Made by a program: the position numbers and the translations under genes. Positions 53,356 to 64,000 of a stretch of DNA of 64,000 nt are shown piece after piece; the first letter of the stretch is position 1, and each line of letters starts with the position of its first letter. The notes beneath the pieces are model-generated. The model was given only the letters and a program-made list of their open reading frames with translations, was not told the origin of the DNA and searched no databases. The stretch comes from JBBDMX01 sp040878035 (GTDB taxonomy: Bacteria; Planctomycetota; Phycisphaerae; Phycisphaerales; Phycisphaeraceae): the NCBI GenBank assembly GCA_040878035.1, contig JBBDMX010000016.1, forward strand, positions 1 through 64,000. The letters are read 5' to 3'.

Positions 53356-53387
53356 ATTCACTTTTCCTCCCAAATGAGGACGCTCAA

Positions 53388-53855
53388 GTGATCTTCTCGC
53401 AAACCGCCGAATATGCCCTTCGCGCCATTGTGTGGCTGGCGGACCATGACGGCGCCGCCCAGACGACGCAGCAGATCGCCGCCGCCACGCACGTGCCGCC
53501 CGATTACCTCTCCAAGGTGCTCCAGGCCCTGGGACGCGCCGATCTGGTGCGGTCCCAGCGCGGCCTGGGGGGCGGCTTCTCCCTCACCCGTGAGCCTGAG
53601 GCCATTACCATTCTCCAGGTGATCAACGCCGTCGATCCGCTCAAGCGCATCACGACCTGCCCGCTGGGCCTGAAGACTCATGGCAAGAATCTCTGCCCAC
53701 TGCACCGCAAACTCGACGACGCCACCGCCGCGATCGAAGAGGCCTTCGCCGCCACGAGCGTCGCCGAAGTCCTGCGCACGCCGACAAACAGCCATCCTTT
53801 GTGTGAAGCCACGGTCGGGGGCAGGGCGGCCAAGCAGGGAAGCAGCCGCGGATGA
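53388..53855 (+). CDS. Rrf2-family regulator (NsrR-like)
   Basis: 155 residues from the GTG at 53388 (MIFSQTAEYALRAIVWLAD, the family N-terminus). The winged helix spans ~1-80 (AAATHVPPDYLSKVLQALGRADLVRSQRGLGGGFSL). Two Cys lie in the usual cluster loop, C91 and C103 (CPLGLKTHGKNLCPLH); the third ligand of the canonical NsrR triad is missing from that loop, with C139 further on. It may hold a [2Fe-2S] cluster with one other ligand, or sense differently. Regulation of ric and itself is inferred from the two operators in the shared upstream region. Confidence 0.88.
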   Translation: MIFSQTAEYALRAIVWLADHDGAAQTTQQIAAATHVPPDYLSKVLQALGRADLVRSQRGLGGGFSLTREPEAITILQVINAVDPLKRITTCPLGLKTHGKNLCPLHRKLDDATAAIEEAFAATSVAEVLRTPTNSHPLCEATVGGRAAKQGSSRG

Positions 53856-54006
53856 ACGCGAGTGAACCCGGATATTGAACGCGTAAACACGACGACACGA
53901 AGGAAGGCAAGGCATATGAATCAGGGACTTGGTTTTCCCAATTTGCCTTCGTGTTCACTTGTGGGATGAGCTCACGTCCGCATTCTCCGCATTCATCTGC
54001 GGCCTA
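53845..54006. repeat. Nested fold-back element
   Basis: Outer imperfect inverted arms at 53845-53872 (GCCGCGGATGAACGCG...) and 53977-54003 enclose inner arms CACGAAGGAAGGCAA (53896-53910) and TTGCCTTCGTG (53943-53953). The left arm overlaps the last codons of the Rrf2 gene. The design resembles the fold-back at 58137-58307. Confidence 0.55.
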
Positions 54007-54033
54007 GCATTCGCCAATGTCTGGAACCATGGC

Positions 54034-55195
54034 ATGAAGCGTGAAATCGTCATCGCCGCCGTCGCCGGGGTCGCTGCCATGCTGGGGCTGGGCGTGATGA
54101 TCGTCGTGGGCTCGCGCAACCTTCAGCACTTTGATGCGGCGCTGGTGGCCTACACCTTCGCCACGCTCTTTGCCGCCTTTGGTCTGACCTACCGCTACAC
54201 CATGTGGCTCCAGCGGCCGCCGACGTGGATGTATTTCAAACGCGGCTGGCAGACGTTCTTCAGCCCCGCCTTCCTGCTCCGCAATCTCTTAGTCTGGCTC
54301 CGGCGCTTCATCGCCGGCTTTGTGCTCAACACCTTCATCTGGCGCCGCGGCCGAGCACGCTGGGCCGCACATTGGCTCATCATGTGGGGCTGCCTGCTGG
54401 CGGTCGCCATCACCTTCCCGCTGGTCTTTGGCTGGGTGCATTTCGAGACGCCGCCCAACGATTTCGAACACTACCGCGTGTTTGTCTTTGGCTTTGCCGT
54501 CTCGACAATCGCCGCCGACGGCTGGCAGGCCAAACTCTCCTTTCACGGCCTGATCTGGGCGTCCCTGTTGGTCCTGCCGGGAGTGATGCTGGCCATGCGG
54601 CGGCGCATGCGGCAACACGACGCCGCGGCCGTGCAGCGCTTCGGCGAAGACATCCTGCCGCTGCTCCTCCTGTTTGCCATCACTGTCACCGGTCTGCTGT
54701 TGTGGGTCAGCTATGCATGGATGCACGGCTACGGCTATGAGTTCCTGGCGATCCTGCATGCGATCACCGTCATCTTCACGCTGCTGTGGCTGCCCTTTGG
54801 CAAGTTCTTCCACATCATTCAGCGGCCGGCGCAACTGGGCGTGTCGTTCTATAAGGATGTGGGAGAGCACAGCGAGCAGGCCGAGTGCCGGCGTTGCGGC
54901 CAGGCCTTTGCCTCGCGCATGCACGTCGAGGATCTGATCACCGTGCAACGGCAGTTGGGCTATCGCTACGACATGCCGGCCATGGAGTGCGGCGGCAACG
55001 ACGCCGCTTTGGCTTGCGGCGGAGCCGGAATCGCTTCGCGAGAAACCAAAGCGGTGCCACAGCCACCGCAGTCTAAAGTGGAGCATTACCAGTGGATCTG
55101 CCCCCGGTGCCGACGAGTGATGCTGGCGCTGGCGCAGGGCCGGGCGTACGAGTCGGCGGCGGAATGGTCGGATTACGTGCAGAAGGAGCCAACTC

Positions 55196-55215
<20 letters not shown>
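54034..55215 (+). CDS. NarI-like cytochrome b membrane subunit with C-terminal zinc ribbon
   Basis: 393 residues from the ATG at 54034 (the in-frame upstream ORF is rejected). About six membrane segments with conserved-looking His: AAHWLIMWG, WVHFET, SFHGLIW, WMHGYGY, ILHAITVIF and FGKFFHIIQRP. The pattern resembles heme-b subunits of the NarI type that oxidise quinol. A cytoplasmic tail has C-x2-C (CRRCGQAF) and C-x2-C (CPRCRR), a zinc-ribbon or rubredoxin-like site. Between them is a ~28-residue insertion coded by a palindromic repeat (see 55004-55054). It overlaps the Mo-enzyme gene by 20 bp. Role inferred: electron donor to the nitrate reductase. Confidence 0.7.
55004..55054 (+). repeat. 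Palindromic element inserted in frame in a coding sequence
   Basis: CCGCTTTGG (55004-55012) and CCAAAGCGG (55046-55054) are exact inverted repeats. The segment codes low-complexity GGNDAALACGGAGIASRET, which interrupts an otherwise compact zinc-ribbon region. The reading frame stays open. Confidence 0.6.
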
Positions 55216-57463
<2,248 letters not shown>

Positions 57464-57473
57464 CGAGTGTCTC

Positions 57474-58127
57474 ATGCCTGTACCGGTCCAAAACGAGTTC
57501 TTCATCGACCCCAACCGCTGCATCGGCTGTCAGGCGTGCGTGCAGGCGTGTGCCGAGTGCGATACGCACAAGGGTCAGTCGATGATTCAGCTTGATTATG
57601 TGGAGCGTTCGCAATCGACGCAGACGGTGCCGGTGGTGTGCATGCACTGTCACTCGCCGACGTGCGCCGAGGTGTGTCCGGCGGACGCCATCAAGAAGAC
57701 CGAGGACGGCGTGGTGCAGACCGCTCGCAAGCCGCGCTGCATCGCGTGCAACAACTGCGTCATCGCCTGTCCCTTCGGCATTCCCAAGATGAAGGCCGAG
57801 TTCGACCTGATGATGAAGTGCGACATGTGCTACGACCGCACCAGTGTGGGCAAGAAACCGATGTGCGCCACCGTGTGCCCCAGCCAGGCGCTGTTCTTCG
57901 GCACCCGGCAGGAGATCGAGGCCCTGCGGCCACGCACCACGCCCAACAATCGCTTCCGCTTCGGCAATCAGGAGATCACCACCAAGGTCAACATCATGAT
58001 GCCGCGGCGATCCGGAGGTGGGCAGCCCCAGTACCTGGACGTTACCGCGGCGATGAACGAAGAGACCACCGGCAAGACGTTGAGCCTGGATGTGCTGACC
58101 AGCGCGATGCACGTCGAAAACGTGTGA
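57474..58127 (+). CDS. Four-cluster ferredoxin electron-transfer subunit (NrfC/DmsB type)
   Basis: 217 residues from the ATG at 57474. Sixteen Cys form four [4Fe-4S] sites: CIGCQACVQAC, CMHCHSPTCAEVCP, CIACNNCVIACP and CDMC...CATVCP. Such subunits wire a membrane quinol-oxidising partner to a molybdopterin enzyme. It lies 10 bp after the catalytic gene. The C-terminal ~60 residues (TTKVNIMMPRRSGGGQPQYLDVTAAMNEETTG) extend beyond the cluster domain and are unrecognised. Confidence 0.92.
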   Translation: MPVPVQNEFFIDPNRCIGCQACVQACAECDTHKGQSMIQLDYVERSQSTQTVPVVCMHCHSPTCAEVCPADAIKKTEDGVVQTARKPRCIACNNCVIACPFGIPKMKAEFDLMMKCDMCYDRTSVGKKPMCATVCPSQALFFGTRQEIEALRPRTTPNNRFRFGNQEITTKVNIMMPRRSGGGQPQYLDVTAAMNEETTGKTLSLDVLTSAMHVENV

Positions 58128-58136
58128 ACAAGAGGT

Positions 58137-58307
58137 AACAGGGATGAACACGAATGAACACGGATAAGAAAAAGCAGAGGAAGGAACAGGGATGAGCATC
58201 ATGGACATGAAAAACGGAGGCTAAGCCGCAAGCGGGTTGACCGGGCGGTGAATCATGTCCATCACTGTTTATTTCCCCATCCGTGTTCATCCGTGATCAT
58301 CCCTGTT
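58137..58307. repeat. Fold-back element within the nitrate operon, carrying a REP-like hairpin
   Basis: 29-bp arms 58137-58165 (AACAGGGATGAACACGAATG...) and 58279-58307 are reverse complements with two mismatches. A nested pair ATGGACATGA (58201-58210) and TCATGTCCAT (58253-58262) and the GCTAAGCCGCAAGCGG motif (58220-58235) lie inside. The element fills most of the 203-bp gap between the ferredoxin and Rieske genes and could form a long hairpin in the mRNA. Confidence 0.75.
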
Positions 58308-58330
58308 CTTTCCATGTTTTGGAGATTTTC

Positions 58331-58876
58331 ATGCTACCGCTGGACCAGTACGAAGAATCGAAAATGCCCGACGGCCGGCCGCGCGAGGCGCAGCCCAAGT
58401 GGCGGCAGGATTTTCCCGTTGACGTGGCGCAGGACGAGTACGTCGCCCGCCGTGATTTCGTCAAGTTCCTGGTGCTCACGAGCTTTGCATTCACCATCGG
58501 GCAGTTCTGGATCGTGGTGCAGAACCGCCTGCGGCAACGGCGTGGCAAGCCGCCGATGACGCGCATCGCCGCCGTCGCCGACGTGCCGGTGGGCGCCGCC
58601 CTGTCCTTCAACTATCCCGGGGCGCACGACCCCTGCGTGCTGGTGCGCACGGATGAGCAAACGTATCTGGCGTATGGGCAAAAGTGCACGCACCTGTCCT
58701 GTGCCGTGTTGCCGCGCGTGAGCGAGCGCAGCTTTCGCTGCCCGTGTCACGAAGGGCACTTTGACATGATGACGGGTCAGCCCACCGCCGGTCCGCCGCG
58801 CCGCCCGCTGCCGCGAATCTTGCTGGAAGTTCGTCACGGCCAAATCTACGCCACCGATGTGGAGCTGCGCACATGA
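58331..58876 (+). CDS. Membrane-anchored Rieske [2Fe-2S] protein
   Basis: 181 residues from the ATG at 58331. A hydrophilic N-terminus is followed by one membrane segment (FVKFLVLTSFAFTIGQFWIVV, ~47-67) and a Rieske domain with C-T-H (KCTHLSC) and C-P-C-H (RCPCHEGHFD), giving the Cys2His2 ligand set. The GQPTAGPPRRPLPR loop after the second ligand pair is the conserved Pro loop. Whether the domain faces the cytoplasm or the periplasm is not settled by sequence: there is no twin-arginine motif and positive charges lie on both sides of the helix. The stop codon overlaps the next start (ATGA). Confidence 0.9.
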   Translation: MLPLDQYEESKMPDGRPREAQPKWRQDFPVDVAQDEYVARRDFVKFLVLTSFAFTIGQFWIVVQNRLRQRRGKPPMTRIAAVADVPVGAALSFNYPGAHDPCVLVRTDEQTYLAYGQKCTHLSCAVLPRVSERSFRCPCHEGHFDMMTGQPTAGPPRRPLPRILLEVRHGQIYATDVELRT

Positions 58877-59103
58877 GACGCAAACCTTCCTTCACCCGCG
58901 GCCAGCGCTTGACCATCGTCTACGGCATCCTGTGTTTTGTGGTGGTGCTGGTGATCCTGCAACTGTGGCTGCTGACCGCCACCATGGAAGCGCACCTGGG
59001 CGGCGACAGTTCGGTGATATGGCCCGCGGCGGTGGCGAGCCTGGTGTGCCTGTGCCTGAATCTCGGCCTGCTTTGGTACCTCTACGCCATGGAGCGATCA
59101 TGA
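58873..59103 (+). CDS. Small two-helix membrane protein of the nitrate operon
   Basis: 76 residues with two membrane segments, LTIVYGILCFVVVLVILQLWLL (~13-34) and VIWPAAVASLVCLCLNLGLLWYLY (~48-71). It overlaps the Rieske gene by 4 bp and the NarK gene by 4 bp, so it is translated with both. I do not recognise the family; it may be an assembly or anchoring subunit of the electron-transfer complex. Confidence 0.75.
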   Translation: MRRKPSFTRGQRLTIVYGILCFVVVLVILQLWLLTATMEAHLGGDSSVIWPAAVASLVCLCLNLGLLWYLYAMERS

Positions 59104-60314
59104 GCGCTGTTGCTGTTCCCACCCCGGCCGCACCCCGCGGCAACACGCTGCAACTGGTGCTGGCCACCGGCGGCTTTGCCGTGTGCTTTGCCGTGTTCGG
59201 CTCGATCTCGGCGATGATGCCGATCATCAAGAAGAACTTGGGCTTGTCGCCCGTACAGGTGAGCATCGCCATCGCGCTGCCGGTGATCCTGGGCAGCCTG
59301 GGCCGCATTCCGCTGGGCATGCTCACGGACCGGTTTGGCGGCCGGCTGATTTTCTCGTTGACGATGCTGTTGTCGATCGTGCCCGCGGCGCTGCTGGGTT
59401 GGGTGGACAGCTATGCGGGGCTGCTGGTGTGCGGCTTTTTCGCCGGGGTATCGCTGGCGAGCTTCGCCGTGGGCGTCGGCTTTGTCAGCCGGTGGTATCC
59501 GCCTCAGCGTCAGGGCGCGGCCCTGGGCATTTACGGCGCGGGCAATATCGGCCAGTCATTCGCTGCTTACGGGTCGCCGTTGATCGTCGCGGCGGCAGGC
59601 TATGCGTGGGGATTCTGGGCGTTCAGCTTGCTCACCACTCTATGGCTTGTGTTGTTTCTGTTGCTGGCGCGCAATTCGCCCAACTCGCCGCCGCCCAAGT
59701 CACTGCGGCAAATGCTTAGACCCCTGGCGCATGGCAAGAGCTGGTTGCTGAGCACGTACTATTTCCTCACGTTCGGCGGCTTCGTGGCGATGAGCATCTA
59801 CCTGCCGACGTTTCTCACCGACATGTTCAATCTTGAGCCTGCCGACGCCGGCCTGCGCACCGCCGGCTTCGTCGTCCTGGCGACCATCATGCGACCCCTC
59901 GGCGGCATGATGGCCGACCGCGTCGGCGGACGCACCATCCTTCTGATGGTCTTCCCCGTCACCGCCCTCGCCGCCATCTTCATGGCCTGCCCGCTGATGA
60001 GCACCTTCACCCTCGGCGCCCTGGGCATGGCGGCGGCGATCGGCCTGGGCAACGGCGCGGTCTTCAAACTCGTCCCCGAATACTTCCCGCAAGACGTGGG
60101 CAGCGTCACCGGCCTGGTCGGCGCCGCCGGCGGCCTGGGCGGATTCTTCCCGCCTCTGGTCGTCGGCGCCGTCTATCAGGCCACCGGCTCCTATTCCTGG
60201 GGCTTCATCCTCCTGTCGATCTTCGCCGTTGCCTGCCTGGTGCTGAGCTGGTTCGGCACGCCCAACCTTGTCGCCGGCACAAGGCCAGGCGACATGCAGC
60301 TTCGCCCGCTGTAG
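59100..60314 (+). CDS. narK: Nitrate/nitrite transporter of the NarK family (MFS)
   Basis: 404 residues with about 12 membrane helices. MFS signature GMLTDRFGGRLIF lies in the loop after helix 2 and ADRVGGRTIL in the symmetric loop. NarK-type glycine-rich motifs GIYGAGNIGQSFAAYGSPL and LVGAAGGLGGFFPPLVVG are present. It imports nitrate and/or exports nitrite, matching the cytoplasmic location of the reductase. The start at 59100 overlaps the preceding stop codon. Last gene of the operon. Confidence 0.92.
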   Translation: MSAVAVPTPAAPRGNTLQLVLATGGFAVCFAVFGSISAMMPIIKKNLGLSPVQVSIAIALPVILGSLGRIPLGMLTDRFGGRLIFSLTMLLSIVPAALLGWVDSYAGLLVCGFFAGVSLASFAVGVGFVSRWYPPQRQGAALGIYGAGNIGQSFAAYGSPLIVAAAGYAWGFWAFSLLTTLWLVLFLLLARNSPNSPPPKSLRQMLRPLAHGKSWLLSTYYFLTFGGFVAMSIYLPTFLTDMFNLEPADAGLRTAGFVVLATIMRPLGGMMADRVGGRTILLMVFPVTALAAIFMACPLMSTFTLGALGMAAAIGLGNGAVFKLVPEYFPQDVGSVTGLVGAAGGLGGFFPPLVVGAVYQATGSYSWGFILLSIFAVACLVLSWFGTPNLVAGTRPGDMQLRPL

Positions 60315-60369
60315 AGCGATCGGGCATTAGTTTAAAGCCCGTTTCTCCGACTCTCCTGCGTGCAAGCGC

Positions 60370-60404
60370 AAAAGAAAAACACGGCGGCACAAGGCCGTCG
60401 TGTT
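60370..60404 (-). terminator. Intrinsic terminator of pnp
   Basis: Minus strand: AACACGACGGC, loop CTTGT, GCCGCCGTGTT (one G-T wobble), followed by TTTTTCTTTT. It lies about 30 bp after the pnp stop; the hairpin may also stop readthrough from narK on the other strand. Confidence 0.9.
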
Positions 60405-60435
60405 TCGTGCTTGATTTCGTTCATCTGTTGGCGGC

Positions 60436-62706
<2,271 letters not shown>

Positions 62707-62982
62707 AAAAAGGGTCCTTCTGCGTCTGCTGGCCGCTTGCGGCTTAGCCTCTGAAGGGGATTGTCAGAGATGTGCCAAGTCGTCCGCGGCGGGATGAATC
62801 ACCACGCGAAGCAGAAGACAGAGGACGCGACGCACCAGAGCCGGTGTGGACCTTCCGATTCGATGCGCCGCGTCGCCTGCCATCTGCTCCTATCCCGAAA
62901 CACTCGGGCTCTATGGGGATGAATATCAGTATTTTCACAACAAGCCACGGGGAGCGTCCCGAGGCTTGTGTCTTAGGGTGTC
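62707..62982. other. pnp-rpsO spacer with inverted REP-like motif
   Basis: Contains the motif GCCGCTTGCGGCTTAGC (62732-62748), the reverse complement of the REP-like hairpin at 52521. The remainder shows no gene. An mRNA-processing or pnp autoregulatory structure is expected here from other bacteria but was not identified. Confidence 0.5.
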
Positions 62983-63252
62983 TTATTTACGCAGGCCTAA
63001 CTGGCCAATCACATCCTGGTATCGCGTACGGTCCACTTGCGCCAGATAGCGCAGCAGCCGGTTGCGCTTGCTGACCATCATCAACAGGCCGCGGCGGGAG
63101 TGGAAGTCTTTCTTATGGCCGCGCAGATGCTCGGTCAGGCCGTTAATGCGCTGGGTCAACAGCGCCACCTGCACCTCGGGCGAACCAGTGTCCTGCTCGT
63201 TGCGGCGGTAGGTCTGGATCAGTTCGGTCTTCTTCTCGGCGGTGATCGTCAT
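62983..63252 (-). CDS. rpsO: 30S ribosomal protein S15
   Basis: 89 residues, the normal length. Four-helix RNA-binding protein with the 16S-contact residues intact: YRRNEQDTGSPEVQVALLTQRINGLTEHLRGHKKDFHSRRGLL and MVSKRNRLLRYL. It binds the central-domain three-way junction of 16S rRNA early in assembly. The first ATG at 63252 is used. Upstream is a GC-rich leader with a hairpin. Confidence 0.98.
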   Translation of the reverse strand: MTITAEKKTELIQTYRRNEQDTGSPEVQVALLTQRINGLTEHLRGHKKDFHSRRGLLMMVSKRNRLLRYLAQVDRTRYQDVIGQLGLRK

Positions 63253-63300
63253 TGGGGATAGCCTTTAGCGGTCTGTTGAGAAGCAGGTCTGATGCCTGCA
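63253..63300 (-). promoter_or_regulatory. rpsO leader with hairpin
   Basis: GCAGG (63283-63287) and CCTGC (63295-63299) form a hairpin about 30 bases upstream of the rpsO start. S15 represses its own mRNA in many bacteria through leader structures; that function here is inferred. Confidence 0.35.
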
Positions 63301-63655
63301 CGGCCCGGAGCCCCGGCCAGACCGACCCGCCAGGGTGAAGCGGAAGTGTAGCAGAGTCGGCGGCGGCGGGCAATTTGGGCGCGGGGTTCAGTCCGCCCGA
63401 TCAGCCGCCCCGGCCGATCGTGTTCCACCGGCGAATGGCCAGCCACGCTGCCCGCTCCGTGATGCCACGCGCCAACGCGCGCAGGATACTCACGGCGGGG
63501 ACTTTACGAGGTCATGCAGGCATCCTGGGGCAGCCGGAGGTGAGCGGGAAAGCAACTAAATTATTTTAGATATTGGTTGCCGTTTGGCACCATCAGCAGC
63601 GACTTGGGGCAATCCATAAGCCACGCGACAGAATTCAAGCGGTAGATTGATAGGC

Positions 63656-63682
63656 ATTTTTTAGCATAAATGCTGAAAAAAC
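63656..63682. terminator. AT-rich bidirectional terminator-like hairpin in gene-free stretch 63253-63991
   Basis: TTTTTTAGCAT, loop AA, ATGCTGAAAAAA: a T-run and A-run flank a short stem and so could act on either strand. It sits in a markedly AT-rich stretch (about 63550-63800). No gene was found in 63253-63991. Confidence 0.5.
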
Positions 63683-63765
63683 AAATAATTACGTTCACAA
63701 AAGAGTTCGCCAGGCGTCCAGTTCTGGCATTTTTCCAAGTGATTAAAAATATTTAGTTGAAAGTA

Positions 63766-63794
63766 TTGAAATTTCGATGTCTCTGTGTTATTAT
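63766..63794 (+). promoter_or_regulatory. Promoter for the gene at the right window edge
   Basis: TTGAAA (63766-63771), a 17-bp spacer, TATTAT (63789-63794). Predicted start near 63801 gives a ~190-base leader containing the hairpin CGGCATCG-CA-CGATGCCG (63918-63935). Confidence 0.6.
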
Positions 63795-63991
63795 CGGCCG
63801 TAGCAGCAAATCAGAGTCGGTCAGGGGCCGGGGAGTAGGGGACCGGGGGACGCTATGGCGGACACGGGGGACGCGAGTCGCACTCGGCACTTCTGAACGA
63901 ATCATCATCAACTCTTGCGGCATCGCACGATGCCGAACCCATTTTGCTCTTCACCTGATGTTCACGAGTCACCTCTTTTCAGGAGCTCCCG

Positions 63992-64000
63992 ATGAAGCGA
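63992..64000 (+). CDS. 5' end of a gene cut by the window edge
   Basis: ATGAAGCGA (Met-Lys-Arg) preceded by CAGGAG 6 bases upstream and by a promoter at 63766. Too short to identify; a Met-Lys-Arg start is common for secreted or prepilin-like proteins in this window. Confidence 0.55.

Noticed and set aside
53929..54033. Upstream extension of the cytochrome b gene
   Set aside because: It is made of the fold-back repeat and would add a spurious segment before the natural start MKREIVI.

Overview
The window looks like a high-GC chromosome fragment from a Planctomycetota bacterium, most likely class Phycisphaerae. The grounds are eight prepilin-like proteins with the FTLVELLVVISIIALL leader and a C-terminal H-X9-11-DGH motif, four PEP-CTERM proteins (two of them autotransporter-type beta-strand repeat proteins), GntR/periplasmic-binding fusion regulators, many polysaccharide-degrading enzymes, and abundant short-period intergenic repeats. 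This is inferred from gene content; no 16S rRNA gene is present.

Layout. 1-9350: the 3' half of a tRNA-Pro(GGG), probably an integration scar, then housekeeping and metabolic genes (four-helix-bundle protein, M23-like peptidase, beta-carbonic anhydrase, hisA, a low-GC secreted protein, gamma-carbonic anhydrase, cysteine synthase, GAPDH). These are interrupted by a MITE-like element and two 21-bp tandem arrays containing a 100-N assembly gap. 9940-13090: B12-binding radical SAM protein, a RelE/XRE toxin-antitoxin pair and a frameshifted membrane-protein gene. 13175-50750: an accessory block of carbohydrate catabolism with heparinase II/III lyase, AraC regulator, PhyH dioxygenase, GH5-type, GH39-like and other clan-A glycosidases, oligogalacturonate lyase, a DUF6785-like membrane protein, sulfatase and three GntR/LacI-type regulators, interleaved with the prepilin and PEP-CTERM genes. 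50947-52389: a zinc-ribbon membrane protein. 52544-60314: a nitrogen-oxide module, with a di-iron Ric repair protein divergent from an Rrf2 (NsrR-like) regulator, followed by a nitrate reductase operon (NarI-like cytochrome b with zinc ribbon, cytoplasmic Mo enzyme, four-cluster ferredoxin subunit, Rieske protein, small membrane protein, NarK transporter). 60436-63252: pnp and rpsO. The last 700 bases are an AT-rich regulatory region leading into a gene cut by the window edge.

How it works together. The central block reads as several polysaccharide-utilisation loci, each pairing a sugar-responsive regulator with a secreted enzyme and one or more prepilin-like or PEP-CTERM surface proteins. 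The substrates suggested by the enzymes are uronic-acid-containing, possibly sulfated, polysaccharides. The nitrogen-oxide module combines nitrate uptake, a membrane-connected but cytoplasmic nitrate reductase, and NO-damage repair under a regulator whose two matching operators lie across interlocked divergent promoters.
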